The position numbers and the translations under genes are program-made. A stretch of DNA of 64,000 bases from Obelidium mucronatum (lineage: Eukaryota > Chytridiomycota > Chytridiomycetes > Chytridiales > Chytriomycetaceae), in contig JAIVFH010000111.1 of NCBI GenBank assembly GCA_025765595.1, forward strand, positions 43,666-107,665, written 5' to 3'. Numbering within the stretch: position 1 is the stretch's first letter; each line of letters starts with the position of its first letter. A model generated the notes under the pieces. The model ran no database searches. It was given only the letters and a program-made list of their open reading frames with translations, and was not told where the DNA came from. This document shows, in pieces, positions 42,531 through 56,368 of the stretch.

Positions 42531-45009
42531 ATGTCGACTGGCGCTTCAACCGATGACTGCAGCCACGAAGTCCAATTCAAAGGAATGTGCGCAATGTGCC
42601 TCAAAGACTTGTCAATGTTTGCATGTTTTTACTTTTCCACGGCTTTGCTTTGGACTGAGTTTGTTCTTTGTTTCATTCATACGCCACTCTGCAAACAGTC
42701 CAACGTTTAACGGGTCCGAAATGTCAAAAGCAACAATAAGCATGACTCACGATGCCCTTGGCGTGTTTGTCTCTGCAAAGGTACGATTCGGACATTGGAT
42801 GATTGCCTCCGGTGGAACACCTTTGACTTATTGATGAAATCGCGATTGGAATCCATCGAAGTTATACATGGAGCTTCTCCGGGCTTTAGATAGTGCGAAA
42901 ATATCCTGTATTTACCCGGTTTCTCTTTAGGTGGCAGAAAAACTCGAACGAGAAACTGCCCAACGGCTGCGCTCTGAAAGAAAACTATCGCTTATTCTGG
43001 ATCTGGATCAAACTGTAATTCATGCTGCGGTCGATGCTACTGTGGGGGAATGGATGAAGGACCCGACCAACCCAAGTTACCCCGCCCTCTCGGTATGACG
43101 AACATATATTGTTTTTCGTCCCCAACAACCCAACTTGTAGAATGTTCATCAATTCACGTTACCCGATTCATCAATTATTTATTATATCAAAATTCGGTAA
43201 AGTGCCTTCAAAAGTGAATCCTCAACTGAATAAATAATCCTACTCGTGTTTTCAGTCCAGGCACATTTGAATTCCTCAAACACGCGAGCAAACTATACGA
43301 ACTTCACATTTACACGATGGGAACGCGAAACTATGCAGAAGCAGTGGCCAAAATCATTGATCCAACAGGAAAACTATTCAACCAACGGATCCTCAGTCGC
43401 GATGAAAGTGGTAGTTTCCAAGAAAAGCGCATTGGGCGTTTGTTTCCTGGGGAAGGGGAGAAAATGGCTGTTATTGTAGACGATCGAGGGGACGTTTGGC
43501 AATGGTGTAAGAATTTGATTCGAATCAAGCCATGTAAGATATTATACCTTTCGCTATCCACATGAAATCTAATCCTTTTTAACTTTAGACGACTTTTTTC
43601 TTGGGATCGGGGATATTAATGAACCGATTGGAGCCGCTGCAAAGGCAGCAAAAGTTTTTAAGCAAACAGGAAAACTGCCTGAAATTCCTAGTATTACACC
43701 CCCTGCAGTAGTAGCGCCAGCAAGTGGTCCCTCCGCAACCGCAGAAACTCCTGAACTGTCGCGCCAGGAAGAACTCAACCAAGATGTTGTCACTCTTGCA
43801 ACAACTGAAATACAAGCCCAAAATGAGCCACCAAGTGTGGCAGCCAAACATATCCACGACGCACTGGAAACTATTCAACAACACTCCTTGCACAGACAAG
43901 AAGTCGAACGCCTTCTACAAAAGGAAAGACCCGTTTTGAGTGATAAGGATACCGAGTTGAATACGGTGTGGGCTCTTTTGGAACAGATACATAAGGATTA
44001 CTATGCAAGAGTGGATGTTTTGCAAAATGGCCAAGAACACAATGAGCCACAGGAAGATGATGCGGATGTCAGAAAAGTAATGGATCTAATAAGGAGGCAG
44101 GTTCTGAAAGGCTGTGAAGTTGTGCTTAGCGGAGTAGTGCCGATTGGTTTCGATATTCGGAGGTGTTCTTTCATGGTTTAATTGTTGCTTATCTTTTTCT
44201 TACATCGCACCTTTTTTTTCGAAGAAACGACTTGTATCGCTTTGCAACCATTTTTGGTGGACGTGTGAAGACTGACATTATGCCAACTACAACACATCTT
44301 GTTGCGGCGAAGGTGATTCGCGGAAATGTCAAACTGATTTTTTTTAAGACTTCTGACTGTCCCCTTTTTATTCGTCAAGTTGGGTACAGACAAAGCCAAT
44401 AAGGCTCTCAAGATGGGAATCCATGTCGTTCATCCGGATTGGTATGTTGGCTCGACTGCCTTGTTCATTTGTGGTTAATCCGCTGTCTCGGTATTGTATA
44501 GGCTCTATTATTCTGCATTCGCCTGGAAAAGGTTACCCGAAGAGCACTTTACACTGAAAAAAGACCACCAACCTCAATCCCATTCGAATGCGAGTTCTGG
44601 TCGGCAAACTCCCGCAGGAGGAAACACCAGCAGTTCTTCAAGTGTAGCTGATTCATCAAGTGATCTTTTGGAAGATGACGGAGTGGAAGTTGATATTGGT
44701 GCAATCGATTGGGGTGATGCAGATGCCGAGATTGATGACGCAATGGACGACAGTGACGATGAAGAAGGAGGTGGGTACTCGGGCTCAGCAAGTGGAAGCG
44801 GTAGTGGTCCCGGCAGCGAGCTACGAAGTGGGACTGAAGATGGAAATGAAGAAGACGACGACTGGGATTTGGAGAAGGAGATTGAAGGAGCTCTTGGTGA
44901 TGTTGTGGATGACGCATCTTCCTCGGGAGGCGATTCGAATAACCGGAAACGCTCGCGGTCTCCGTCACCGAGCGCTTCAGCCTTTTCGAAGAAAGAGAAA
45001 TGGGAATAG
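42531..45009 (+). CDS. FCP1: RNA polymerase II CTD phosphatase FCP1
   Basis: A nuclear phosphatase that removes phosphate (mainly Ser2-P) from the polymerase II C-terminal repeats. The catalytic DxDxT motif is LILDLDQTVIHA. The FCPH domain continues with PGTFEFLKHASKLYELHIYT and FPGEGEKMAVIVDDRGDVWQ. The N terminus has the FCP1 feature CSHEVQFKGMCAMCLKDL. A BRCT domain follows (RFATIFGGRVKTDIMPTTTH, VGTDKANKALKMGIHVVHPDWL), and the tail is acidic and Ser-rich (DDDWDLEKEIEGAL). The gene has about eight exons; GT-AG introns include 42602-42690, the one before VAEKLERETA, one before NVHQFTLPDSS and one before PGTFEF. The start at 42531 (MSTGASTDDC) is the nearest ATG to the conserved N terminus and could be preceded by another exon. 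Confidence 0.92.
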
Positions 45010-45291
45010 CGAATAAAGAGGCTGTAGATCTGTGGTCTGTAATTTTTGAAACCTGTTTCACTCACAAAGGGTTTGGTTCACGCACGTCGGAGTTACGCGT
45101 TGGGGTGAACACTCCCTCGGCGTGCTGACTGGCTTTAGTGGCTCAAGATCAATCAATCCAGTTTGTGGCAATTCTTATTCAACCGCTGATGATGGGTAAT
45201 TTAAGTAGTTCCCTTTATTATCAAGAATTACAGCATAGATAAAGACCATGAAAAAGAAATTAAACAACACAGTGAAAGCCTCCGATCTCTC

Positions 45292-47058
45292 TTATTTCAA
45301 CTTGATGTTGAAAGTAGATTCAACACATTTAACGTACTGACTGTAAGATGGCCCATCCATCAACGCGTTAAAGTTGGTTTGGTAGTTGACGAGTTGGCAT
45401 TCTCCTTGATTCAAGTACGATCCAGTCCAGTACATTTTGTATGAAGAGGAAGAAGAGGAATCAAACGCTGGCATTCCGGCACAAACAAAGTTCTCCTTGC
45501 TCACATCCAAGCCCATGTCAGCAGCAAAAGACTTGTAGTAACTGATACGGTTTCCTGCAGCGTTACTAGTGGACGAGCCCGCGCATTCTCCATTGATGAT
45601 TTGGATTGTGCTGATGAAATCATTTGTGCGACCAGCCGCTTTGTCAGCAGCATTGGCAACCCAAGTTCCATCCATGACTCCCAACATGGACGGTTTGGGT
45701 GGTTGCGGGTAAATGAAAAAGAAGATTGCGGAGGCCAAGTTCAACCACGTGTCTGCCACTTGCTCGGGGTTGTTCAAGAGGACGGTTGGGTCGCCGTTGA
45801 ACATGACTTGGGAAAATGGTCCGTAGTTGAAAGAATACGAAAGCTGGTGAGCACCACGTCCAAAGTAGGCTTTGTATCCATTGTTTGGACCTTTGCCGCA
45901 TGGAAAGATCTTGTTGAAGGCTGGGTTCACACAGTCGTTGTTGTAGTAACAACCACTAATGGTGTTTGTTTCGGTACAGGTCAACTCACGTACGTACACC
46001 AACGATTGCTGCCATTCTCCAATAGAAATCTTCTTGTCATGAGCTCCGGTCTCTTGCGCAAAGTGAGCAAACATGGTCGCAAGTAATCGCTTGCAAATAG
46101 CATCAGAGTCCTTTCCAGGGTAATCATCACAAAACCCGGCAAAAAATCCGACAGACTTCAAGAAATTCGTGTATGTGTAGACTGGGTCCGCCATGGAGAA
46201 GTACGTAGTGCTCCATTTGGATGGGGTCACGATTCTTTCAACGCGCTTTACGTTGGAAGGGTTGGATGGGTTTCCTGGAGTGATTGAGTCCACGTTTGGG
46301 TTTGTGCGGACTTGGCTCTTGAGCAACAAGAGACCTGGATCCTGAGACAAGGACGCAGCGTAAGCTTGAGCTTGTACAAGAGTTGTGGCAACTGGTGGGT
46401 TACCGCCACCACCACCACCACCTCCAGTTCCAGTTGGGACTGGCTTTGTTGGATCGCAAGCTCCTTCCTTTGTCCAACCGCCATCTGCGTTTGTGGCAGG
46501 GTTGGCACCAGCATTTTCGTACCATTTGCTGACGTAATTAACATTATTCACGCTGACTTTGGACCCTGTGTTATAAGCTTGGTTGGAAGCCCAGGCAATG
46601 TAACATCCTGGAAGTCCAGTATTTCCCCCTCCAGTCGTTGAAGTGGCAATCTTTGACGTGGTAGTTGTTGTGGTGGTAGTAGTAACTGGTTTAACAGAGG
46701 TTGTCGTTTTAACTGAGCTGGTGGCTTTGGTTGTAGTTGTCGCCGTAGTTGTTTTGGCAGTGGTGGTTGCTGCTTTTGTCGGAGATGGAGCTGTTCCGGG
46801 AACGCATCCGTAAGTAGTCAAAGAACAGACGTTGCCCGCAGTGCAAGTGGTGATAGTCACCCAGGACAGCCCGCTTCCCTGGTAAGCACACTGTTGTAGA
46901 CTCTAGAGAACAATGATATAGTTTATATGGAAATCCTCAGAAATAAAACTGCATTATTTTTCAAGTACCTGGCCGCTACACTGATATGACCCGTTTGTAC
47001 AGGTTTGCGCTTTGGCAGACAGAGTGAGAGTTACCAGAGCGGCAAGAGATAGAAGCAT
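45292..47058 (-). CDS. Secreted GH19 chitinase with two chitin-binding modules
   Basis: Signal peptide (MLLSLAALVTLTLSAKAQ), then a small Cys-rich chitin-binding module of CBM19 type split by a 60-70-bp intron at about 46903-46969 (CTNGSYQCSGQSLQQCAYQG, then CTAGNVCSLTTYGC). A Thr-rich linker follows, then a CBM5/12 type module (CYIAWASNQAYNTGSKVSVN, with WYENAGANP and GWTKEGAC), a Gly linker and a GH19 catalytic domain (FAHFAQETGAHD with the catalytic Glu, YFGRGAHQLSYSFNYG, VADTWLNLASAIFFFIYPQP, VMDGTWVAN). The start is at 47058. It should cleave beta-1,4-GlcNAc chains of chitin in the wall or in food chitin. GH18 is the usual fungal chitinase; GH19 is uncommon in fungi. Confidence 0.92.
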
Positions 47059-47527
47059 TGTTTGCTGTTCCTGAGGACTTTATCCCTGTTGTGAGGCGCT
47101 TTCCTGCTTGCATTTATAGTCGAACCAGAAACGTGTCCTGCTGACCGGTCATGGGACACCTTCGCATTTTTTGGAATGGTCATGCAGCCACGCCACCCGC
47201 ATCACCAAAACCCTGAAGAAAACCAACTTAACCATCAACAGAAAACTGCTCTCTGTACGCGTAGAAGGTGTTATTGCCTGGACAACACCATGATTAACAC
47301 AACAGTCCTTCACAATTACAACAGAACAATCGAAAGTATGAAAAACCAAGCATGTGATAAGTCTGCTCATGCGCATGATAGGTTGCCTATCTTAATCACT
47401 AAAGAAGACAGCTTGGATTAACTTGAAAATTAGAGTGCAATCAATTGGCTTACGAGTGGCTTCATAAACATTAAAGCTGGCGAATGAATTCTCTGACGTG
47501 TTCCTTGAAACTCTCCAGTACAAAATG
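47059..47527. other. Intergenic, ~470 bp
   Basis: Promoter side of the chitinase gene (left) and of the ankyrin-family fragment (right). No credible ORF. Confidence 0.5.
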
Positions 47528-48016
47528 GTTTCACGAAAAATGGCTCTACCACAATTCTCAGCTCTTCCAACAGAACTGATTCAAGAGATTGTCCTCAATC
47601 TTCCCATCAATGAAGGATTGAATACAATTGGATTGAGTTCAACGGCGATTGGTCGATTGATCTTCTTCAGTCTCTCGTTTGCGCAGGCACTTTCAAATAA
47701 CGTTCTCCACGCACTACCGACTGGTCACGTTGAAGTATTTGAATAGAGTTTATCCCGGAACAAATGGCCATTGGTATACCAAGCTATTGTGTACAGGGAA
47801 TGTATGCAGTCGGTACCACTTGATGTTTCCGACTTGGAGGATGATTCAGAGTTTTCGGTTTATCACAACTGGAAGCAATGCTCACACCATCCAGTGACTT
47901 AAAGATTGTGCAGCTTCTTTTGGATAACCCAAACTACTTCAACCCTTCTTGCAAAGAGAGCAGACCATTGAGGATCGCTTCTTGTCTTGGATTGCGATGG
48001 TTCATCTTTATTTAAT
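47528..48016 (+). pseudogene. Truncated F-box/ankyrin pseudogene
   Basis: Begins like the family (FSALPTELIQEIVLNLPINE, then GLNTIGLSSTAIGRLIFFSL). It shifts frame around 47700 and again later, still showing VYPGTNGHWYTKLL (cf. AYPWGKWPLTYQAV), then LKIVQLLLDNPNYFNPSC and RPLRIASCLGL, the first ankyrin repeat of the family. It then ends abruptly, about 20 bp before the 3' end of TTLL1 on the other strand. The rest of the repeats is missing. Confidence 0.8.
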
Positions 48017-48036
48017 CCTATTTGCCAAACAGCATA

Positions 48037-49737
<1,701 letters not shown>

Positions 49738-49896
49738 TTATTATTTGTAACTTTTTTCAAGACGAACGTATAACTCAGCGGATTTTAATAACGAGCGCTC
49801 ACATTATACTTATTCGCGTAGCCAATATGTCGCGAATTTCAGCGGAATTCGATGGTCAAGAAGTGCCTCTGCCACTACTTGTGCCATTCCAAATAT

Positions 49897-51655
49897 CTAT
49901 AAAATACATCGCTCATCTGTTAACAACACTTCAACAACATCCAAATGTCCATTCCGTTTCGCCCGTTTGACTGCGAAATTGTCATACGCAGAAGGATCAA
50001 CACGTTCATCCTGCATCAAAAGCCTCACAATATCAACGTGTCCATTCTCGGCCGCAAGCCACAATGCTTCATTGTCCAAAGCACTTGGATCTGAACCCCG
50101 TTCCAGCAAACTAGACGTGAGATCAACTTCTCCATGGCTAGCCATAAACCGCAATAAAAAGTCATTATTTGCTGAAATCGCCAGAGATTCATCCCCAATT
50201 AACAGTCTCGCCACATCGCTTTCGAAACCACCGAATGCTCCCTCTGAATCCATAATTGAGTCCCTTTCTTCGCAAAGAGCACCAGCAAAGTATCGACCGG
50301 CATCACAATTCGCAAGATGGCATGCCAGGAGAAGTGCATTTCGCGGACGCGCGAGCATCCGTTTGACCATTTCAGAAAAACTGCCTCTTGACATCGCTTG
50401 AACGTGGAGGTGGCCTGCAGGATTAATGCGAATATCGCCCAGAAGCAGATGAACCACTTCAAAATTCTCATGCACAATAGCCAAATACAGAGGATTCCCG
50501 GCCTCGTGGTGAATTCGCCTGTCAGATTCTGATACAGCATCTCCCGATATGACCACAGCTGGATTCACTCGCGGATCCACAAGTAGGACTTCCACAATTT
50601 CGTAATATCCCCGCTGTGCCGCCAGACGAATGGCAAGATTCGTGCAACACCCTGGATCCACACGGGAATCCTTCAGCAGCATCTTGACAACTTCAAATTG
50701 TTGAGCCTGTACCGCCTTCAAAATCGCATAGTTGCCAGAAGATGAAGGATCGACCCGCGGATCTGTGATGAAAACTTCCACCATTGCAAGCCAATCTGGT
50801 GTGTCCTTACAGGCTTCCTCTGCAAGCAACATGGCATGAAGTATTTCAACAAAGTTCACCATCAAATCTACTCGCGCGTTCTCAATAAGGTGTTTTGCGG
50901 CATTGAAATACTGATTTCTTACGGCCGAGAGGATGGCAAGGTTGCTTTGAGCCGATGGGTTTACTGCAGGATGTGAAAGCAACAATCGCATCACATCCAA
51001 GTGCCCATTACTGCTCGCGCATACAAAAGCTTCATTATCTTTAGCTGATGGATCAACACAGGGATCTTGAAGAAGAATTTCCACTACAGATAAGTGGCCT
51101 GCTTCGGCAGAAAAAACAAGAGCCTCGTTATCAAGAGCGGAAGGATCCACATTTGAATTCTGGAGTAGAAGCTTGACCACTTCATAGTTTCCTCGTTCCG
51201 CCGCCCATCGAAGCGCTTTGCTGTCTTGACCAGAAGGATTGAAGTGTAAGGGATTGTCTAAAAGTAGCCGCATGATCTCAAGATCCCTACTGCCCCGCTT
51301 TTTCGGCCACCAGTCTGGAGTAAACATACATTCTCTGTGGTCAAAACTGTAGTCGAAGCCAGGAATGTCCTCCTCTTGCAAAAGTAAAAGTTCTTTGTAG
51401 GCCACCGCTTTATAGGACAGCGGATACTTGTCCCAGCATGTGTTTTCATAGAAATATTTCCATTTCTGATTTGCGTATTTGGAGCATTGTAGTTGGAAGT
51501 GAAAGTGACTGTGGGCAAACGGAAAACTGAAGACCAATTGACCCAATGACAGTTGAGCACAATCCCACCGAAACCAATCTTGTATCAACTGGAAGGTAGA
51601 TGAGGATTGCGTGAATCAGTTCGGTTGGAAATGTTGCGAATTGTGGTTGAACCAT
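49897..51655 (-). CDS. F-box/ankyrin-repeat gene with one-base frame break
   Basis: The start at 51655 (MVQPQFATFPTELIHAILIY) gives the F-box-like segment, which loses frame after STVIG at about 51540. One base later the expected sequence resumes (LVFSFPFAHSHFHFQLQ, then YPLSYKAVAYKELL), and about 13 ankyrin repeats follow to the end (NGHLDVVEVLLTDERCIL). A single-base indel therefore separates the two halves, either a real mutation or a sequence error. The last 60 residues are almost the same as those of the next gene (51691-54024), so these two are a tandem duplication. Confidence 0.75.
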
Positions 51656-51690
51656 CTCCAAGCAAATTAAAATGAAGAGACGAGTATTAT

Positions 51691-54024
51691 TTATAAAATG
51701 CATCGCTCATCTCTTGACAGAATGTCTACAATATTCAAATGCCTATTTCGTTTTGCCCACTTGACTGCAAAGTTTCCACAAGCAGAAGGATCAACGCGTT
51801 CATCCTCCAGCAAAAGCTTTACAACGGCAACATGCCCATTCTCTGCCGCAAGCCTGAATGCTTCATTATCCAAAGCACTAGGATCAGCACCCCGTCGCAA
51901 GAGCTCCACTAATAACCCATATTCCCCATGACTTGACATAAACCGCACCAAATAGTTTTCATTCATGGAAATACACAAAGTCTCGTCAGATAGAAGCAGT
52001 CTCGCAACGTCAGCCTCGGCACCATCCACCAAACGAATACAATCCAATAGCGAGACTTTATCAATCCGATGATGCTCCATAAAATACCGAGCTAGATCCA
52101 GGCACCCAGACCGACACGCGAGTAACATAACGCAATTACTGTCAAAACCAGGATCGATTCGGGGATCATCAAGCAACGCGTACACAACTTTTGTCAAACG
52201 CCGACAAATCGCCATCAAGACAATGACATACGCTTGTTTGGCAACATCCCTCTCCAAAACGTATTCGAGCAAGTGTTCAAGAATGCTTGAATGACCTCTC
52301 TCACAGGCTACTCTCACTGCCTCACTTTCATCTGCCGTAATATCCAGCGTATCTGGAGAAGATAAAAGACGTGTCAAGAGTTCCACGTGGCCAAACTCAC
52401 AAGCGATTTTTAACAAAATATCAACATCGTTGGCACAGTCTAATCGCGAATCAGACATAAGATAATCCAGAATCTGAGAATCCTTTTTTCGAAGCGTCAT
52501 TTCAAACACCGGGCGCGTCATTGGATTGAAGCGAGGATCCAACATGAGGATTTTTACTATTTCCACATGATCCTTAGAGGCAGCGGCGTCGATCGAGTTG
52601 GACCGCCATTTGTGAAGCCATCCAGGCGAAAATCTGGGATACTTGAGTAGCAACTCCACAACCCCCGCCAATCCTTGGGAAGCAGCGTAAAAAAGTGGAT
52701 TTACTGTTTCTAGATCCATTCGTGGGTCATCGAGAAGTCTTTGGACAATCGGAAGGGATCCCTTGCTCATCGCCAATTCAAGGTAGGTCGGCGTTGAGAA
52801 TATCCACCTTGCACCAAGATCCACTTGCGGATGGTCAAGAAACAAAATGGCCATTTCGTTATGCCCATTTTCGATTGCTTCGTGAAGGGGCGCATTGATT
52901 GCTATGTCACACAAGGTATGCCTCTCAAACCAAAAAGGGCCTTGAATTACTGGAAATGGATCAACGCGAGCATCGGCGAGCAAAAGTTTGACAATTTCCA
53001 TGTGCCCATGCTTGGCAGCCAACCGCAGAGGAAGATTCACACAACAAGTAGGATCCACACGAGAATCCCCCAAAAGCCTTTCCGTCAGTTCTACGCAACC
53101 AGCCATAACAGCAGAAATAAGCGCACTGTTGTTTCCAAGAGATGGATCTATCCGAGAATCCGAAAGCAATAGCTCCAAGATATCGAATCTCTTATGCTTT
53201 AGAACCTGTAACAACGCCCAATCCTGAAGCAATGAAGGGTCTACTCGGGAATCGGCAAGCAACAACGAAATGGTGGATATTGAGAAATGCAATACAGCAC
53301 AATTGAGTGCAGAATTTTCGCCAGCGGAAGGATCCACACGTGGATCTGAAAGCAGATATTCTACAACGCGGAAATTCCCATTACCAGCTGCACTTGTGAT
53401 GGCAGAGTTGCATTGAGCAGACGGATCAACTCTCGGCTCTTGGAGTAGAGACTTGACCACTGGAAGAAAATTGCTTTCAGCAGCATCAATGATTGCTTGG
53501 TTGTTCCAAGCAGATGGATCAACAGAAGGCATCTGTAGCAGAAGCTCAACGACATCAGAATGTCCAAGGAAGGAAGCCATCCTCAGAGGTCTGTTTTCTT
53601 CACAGCAAGGGTTGAAGTACTTGGGATTACCCAAAAGAAGCTCCAAAATCCTCAAGTCGCCAATCGCCGAAGAGCACATTTTCCAGTTTTTGAAGTACCA
53701 TGCCTCCGTTGCATGTGTTCGTAGCTCAAAAGCAGGATCTGCTTTCATGTGTTCCTTGTAGATAACAGCTTGGTATGTCAACGGCCACTTGCCCCATGGA
53801 TACGCTCTGTATAAATACTCCTCGCTTTCTGGATTGTAGGCCTTTGAGCTTTGGCGTTGGCGGTGAAAGTGTCGATGTGCAAACGAGAGACTGAAGAAGA
53901 TCAATCGACCAATGAGTGCAGAGCTCAATCCAATTGCAGTTAATCCTTTATCGATAGGAAGATTGATGACAATCGACTCGATTAGTTCCGTTGGAAGACT
54001 TGAGAATAGTTGTGTTTGAGTCAT
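51691..54024 (-). CDS. F-box/ankyrin-repeat protein, intact, 777 residues
   Basis: A single exon with no frame break. F-box-like N terminus (FSSLPTELIESIVINLPIDK, then GLTAIGLSSALIGRLIFFSL). Then a spacer with KWPLTYQAVIYKEHM and about 18 ankyrin repeats, many with the signature DPRVDPSAxxNSAL. It ends NRHLNIVDILSRDERCIL. This is the best reference for the family in this window and defines where the other copies are broken. It is probably a substrate adaptor in a ubiquitin ligase, by analogy with F-box proteins generally; the partner is unknown. Confidence 0.9.
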   Translation of the reverse strand: MTQTQLFSSLPTELIESIVINLPIDKGLTAIGLSSALIGRLIFFSLSFAHRHFHRQRQSSKAYNPESEEYLYRAYPWGKWPLTYQAVIYKEHMKADPAFELRTHATEAWYFKNWKMCSSAIGDLRILELLLGNPKYFNPCCEENRPLRMASFLGHSDVVELLLQMPSVDPSAWNNQAIIDAAESNFLPVVKSLLQEPRVDPSAQCNSAITSAAGNGNFRVVEYLLSDPRVDPSAGENSALNCAVLHFSISTISLLLADSRVDPSLLQDWALLQVLKHKRFDILELLLSDSRIDPSLGNNSALISAVMAGCVELTERLLGDSRVDPTCCVNLPLRLAAKHGHMEIVKLLLADARVDPFPVIQGPFWFERHTLCDIAINAPLHEAIENGHNEMAILFLDHPQVDLGARWIFSTPTYLELAMSKGSLPIVQRLLDDPRMDLETVNPLFYAASQGLAGVVELLLKYPRFSPGWLHKWRSNSIDAAASKDHVEIVKILMLDPRFNPMTRPVFEMTLRKKDSQILDYLMSDSRLDCANDVDILLKIACEFGHVELLTRLLSSPDTLDITADESEAVRVACERGHSSILEHLLEYVLERDVAKQAYVIVLMAICRRLTKVVYALLDDPRIDPGFDSNCVMLLACRSGCLDLARYFMEHHRIDKVSLLDCIRLVDGAEADVARLLLSDETLCISMNENYLVRFMSSHGEYGLLVELLRRGADPSALDNEAFRLAAENGHVAVVKLLLEDERVDPSACGNFAVKWAKRNRHLNIVDILSRDERCIL

Positions 54025-54169
54025 TTTACAAAAAAAACGTAATAAATAGACAGCTAATCAAAGGTCAAAGTTTGCTGTACGGGAAGCAGAGGCTGGAATA
54101 CAGGAAATGACCCACTGTAAAGAATACTATTTTTAATCCTGGGCATAAACCCAGTGAGGTCGTTCGGCT

Positions 54170-56312
54170 TTATTTCTCCAAGAAAACACATCGTGGATCT
54201 GATATGAAAGCGTCCACAACAGCCAAATGCCCATTCCGCTTCGCCCACTTGAATGCAAAATTTTCTGCAAAAAAAGGACTTACGCGTGCGTCTTCCATCA
54301 AAAGCGTTACAACTTCAACATGTCCATTCTCTACCGCAAGCCGCAATGCTTCATTGTCCAAAGCACTTGGATCTGCACCCCGTTGTAAGAGATCATGCAC
54401 TAACTCATATTCCCCATGACTTGCCATGAACCTCAACAAATAGTTCTCATTCGTCGAAATCACCAGGGTTTCATCTCCGATCAACAGCCTCACAACATCT
54501 GATTTACATCCACCAAGTACACCACATGATAGAAGCATGGAATCTATACTGGTCCGCGTCACAAATCGAACACCATGTGCTTTCGAAATTATCGCCTCAA
54601 CAATGTTCGGGTAACCAAATTCGCAGGCAATGGCGAGTGAGAAACCAATATCCGCGAAGAATTCGAATCTAGAGTCCAGTACAAGGCGATCACATCATCT
54701 GAGAGAATTGATAGCGATATGCCAACCGTAAAACTTGCGAGCAGTATGGATCTACTGCGAGGATCAGTCCATGAGGAGTCTTGTGATTTCATGATACTCG
54801 AACGACCACACATCAGATATATTATCGCTTGAGGCGGCTGCTCGAATGGGGACTGTTTTCGCGCCAGGCAGGATCCACGCGTGGGTGTTCAAGCAGTACT
54901 TTTACTAAATCAAGCTTCCCTTTTGACGCTGCCGAGTAATTGGATCCCAGTCAAGAGGGTTAACGTGAGGATCATCCAGAAGTCGAAGAAGCAATCTTCA
55001 CTAATCCTCTTTCTGCTGCCATTTGAATTGGATATTCTTCGCGATGGTTTTTGCGTGCAGGATCAACGCGAGAATCAGCAAGCAACAAATCCACAACTCC
55101 AAGATGCCCGTTCTCAATAGCCAAACTTAATGGATCCCCAGGTGCGGATTCGATTCTCGGATCATTTCCGGCTTGGTTATGTGGATGGAAACCTTCTGCG
55201 GGATCAACACGAATATCGGCAAGCAACAATTCCACAATCTTGAAATGTCCAGTCTTTGCCGCAACACGGAGAGGAAGATTTTCCCAGCACCCCGGATCCA
55301 CCCGCGAATCTTCAAGTAATGTTTTTACGAGATCAACATGTCCAAATTGCGTGGATAGTAAAATGGCATGATTGCCAGATATTGACGGATCCAACCGTCG
55401 GTCCGAAAGCAACGCTTCTACCACTTGAAAGTTTTCATACTCAAGCGCTTCTGACAAGATTGCACTATATCCCACAGATAAGTCTAATCGGAGGATTGGC
55501 AAGTAACATCATGATTGTGGGATTAGCCTTTTTTCTTATCGCGCCTAGGAGAGCTTCGTTCTCATTCGCAGAAGGGTCCAATCGTGGATCAGAGAGAAGA
55601 TATTCTAAAACATGAAGTTGACCGCCCTGTGCCGCATATTTGATTGCGCAGTTCCCTTGCACTACAGACGGGTTTGAAGAAAGCAGCAGTTTCAAGATTT
55701 CCAGATTACCATGCCAGCAAGGCCACCTGATTGCAGCCGTGGGATCAACGCGCGGGTATTGAAGAAGAAGTTCAACCACGGCCGTGTGGCCTTTAATTAC
55801 AGCACACGTCAGTGCATCGCTTTCCATAGACGAAGGATCAACGCCAGGCTGCTCCAGAAGAAGTTTGACTATTTCATAATGTCCACAGTTCCGCAGCCCA
55901 TCGCAGCGCTTTGCCATTTTCACACAAAGAATGGAAATAGTGTGGATTTTCCAATAGAAGCCGCATGAGTTTGATGGGAAAGTTAAAGGTCCACCAATCT
56001 AACCCATAAGTGATAAGATCCACAGCCAATAACTCCTTGTAGACAACCGCTTTGTACGACAGCGGCAACAGCGGAAAACTTGTGTTGCAGCTATATTCGT
56101 ATAGATAGTCATTTAATTGGCAGAAGATCTGAGATTGTTTCGGCCTTGAATTGGAAGTGAAAGTGTCTATCAGCAAACGAGAGTCTGAAGAAGACCAATC
56201 GGCCCAACGTGGTTGAGCTCAATCCAATTGAATTCAATCCTTCATCGATGGGAAGGCTCATCACAATCTTTTCAATCAACTCGGTAGGAAGCGTTGTGAA
56301 GTGCGAAGGCAT
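54170..56312 (-). pseudogene. F-box/ankyrin pseudogene with several frame breaks
   Basis: The family order is intact: F-box-like (FTTLPTELIEKIVMSLPIDE) from 56312, then PLSYKAVVYKELLAVDL in another frame. Ankyrin repeats follow in at least four frame segments (55465-55923, 54972-55502, around 54589-54900, 54170-54562), ending HLAVVDAFISDPRCVFLEK. Short gaps inside repeats (for example VDPTAAIRWPCWHGNL, where part of a repeat is missing) point to genuine decay, not just indel errors. It is third in the tandem array with the two genes to its left. Confidence 0.8.
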
Positions 56313-56368
56313 TTTTAGATAAACAACTCTTGTTTCAAAAAAAAAGAAGATGTCATGGATGTTTCTCT

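Noticed and set aside
44549..45061. Minus-strand frames rich in Ser/His/Leu opposite the FCP1 tail.
   Set aside because: Mirror images of the acidic and Ser-rich FCP1 C terminus.
47176..47421. Plus-strand frame of 81 codons upstream of the ankyrin fragment.
   Set aside because: His/Asn/Thr-rich composition without conserved features; opposite the promoter side of the chitinase gene.
49897..54024. C-terminal RCIL of the ankyrin proteins as a prenylation (CaaX) signal.
   Set aside because: The cysteine is third from the end, not fourth, so the motif does not fit.
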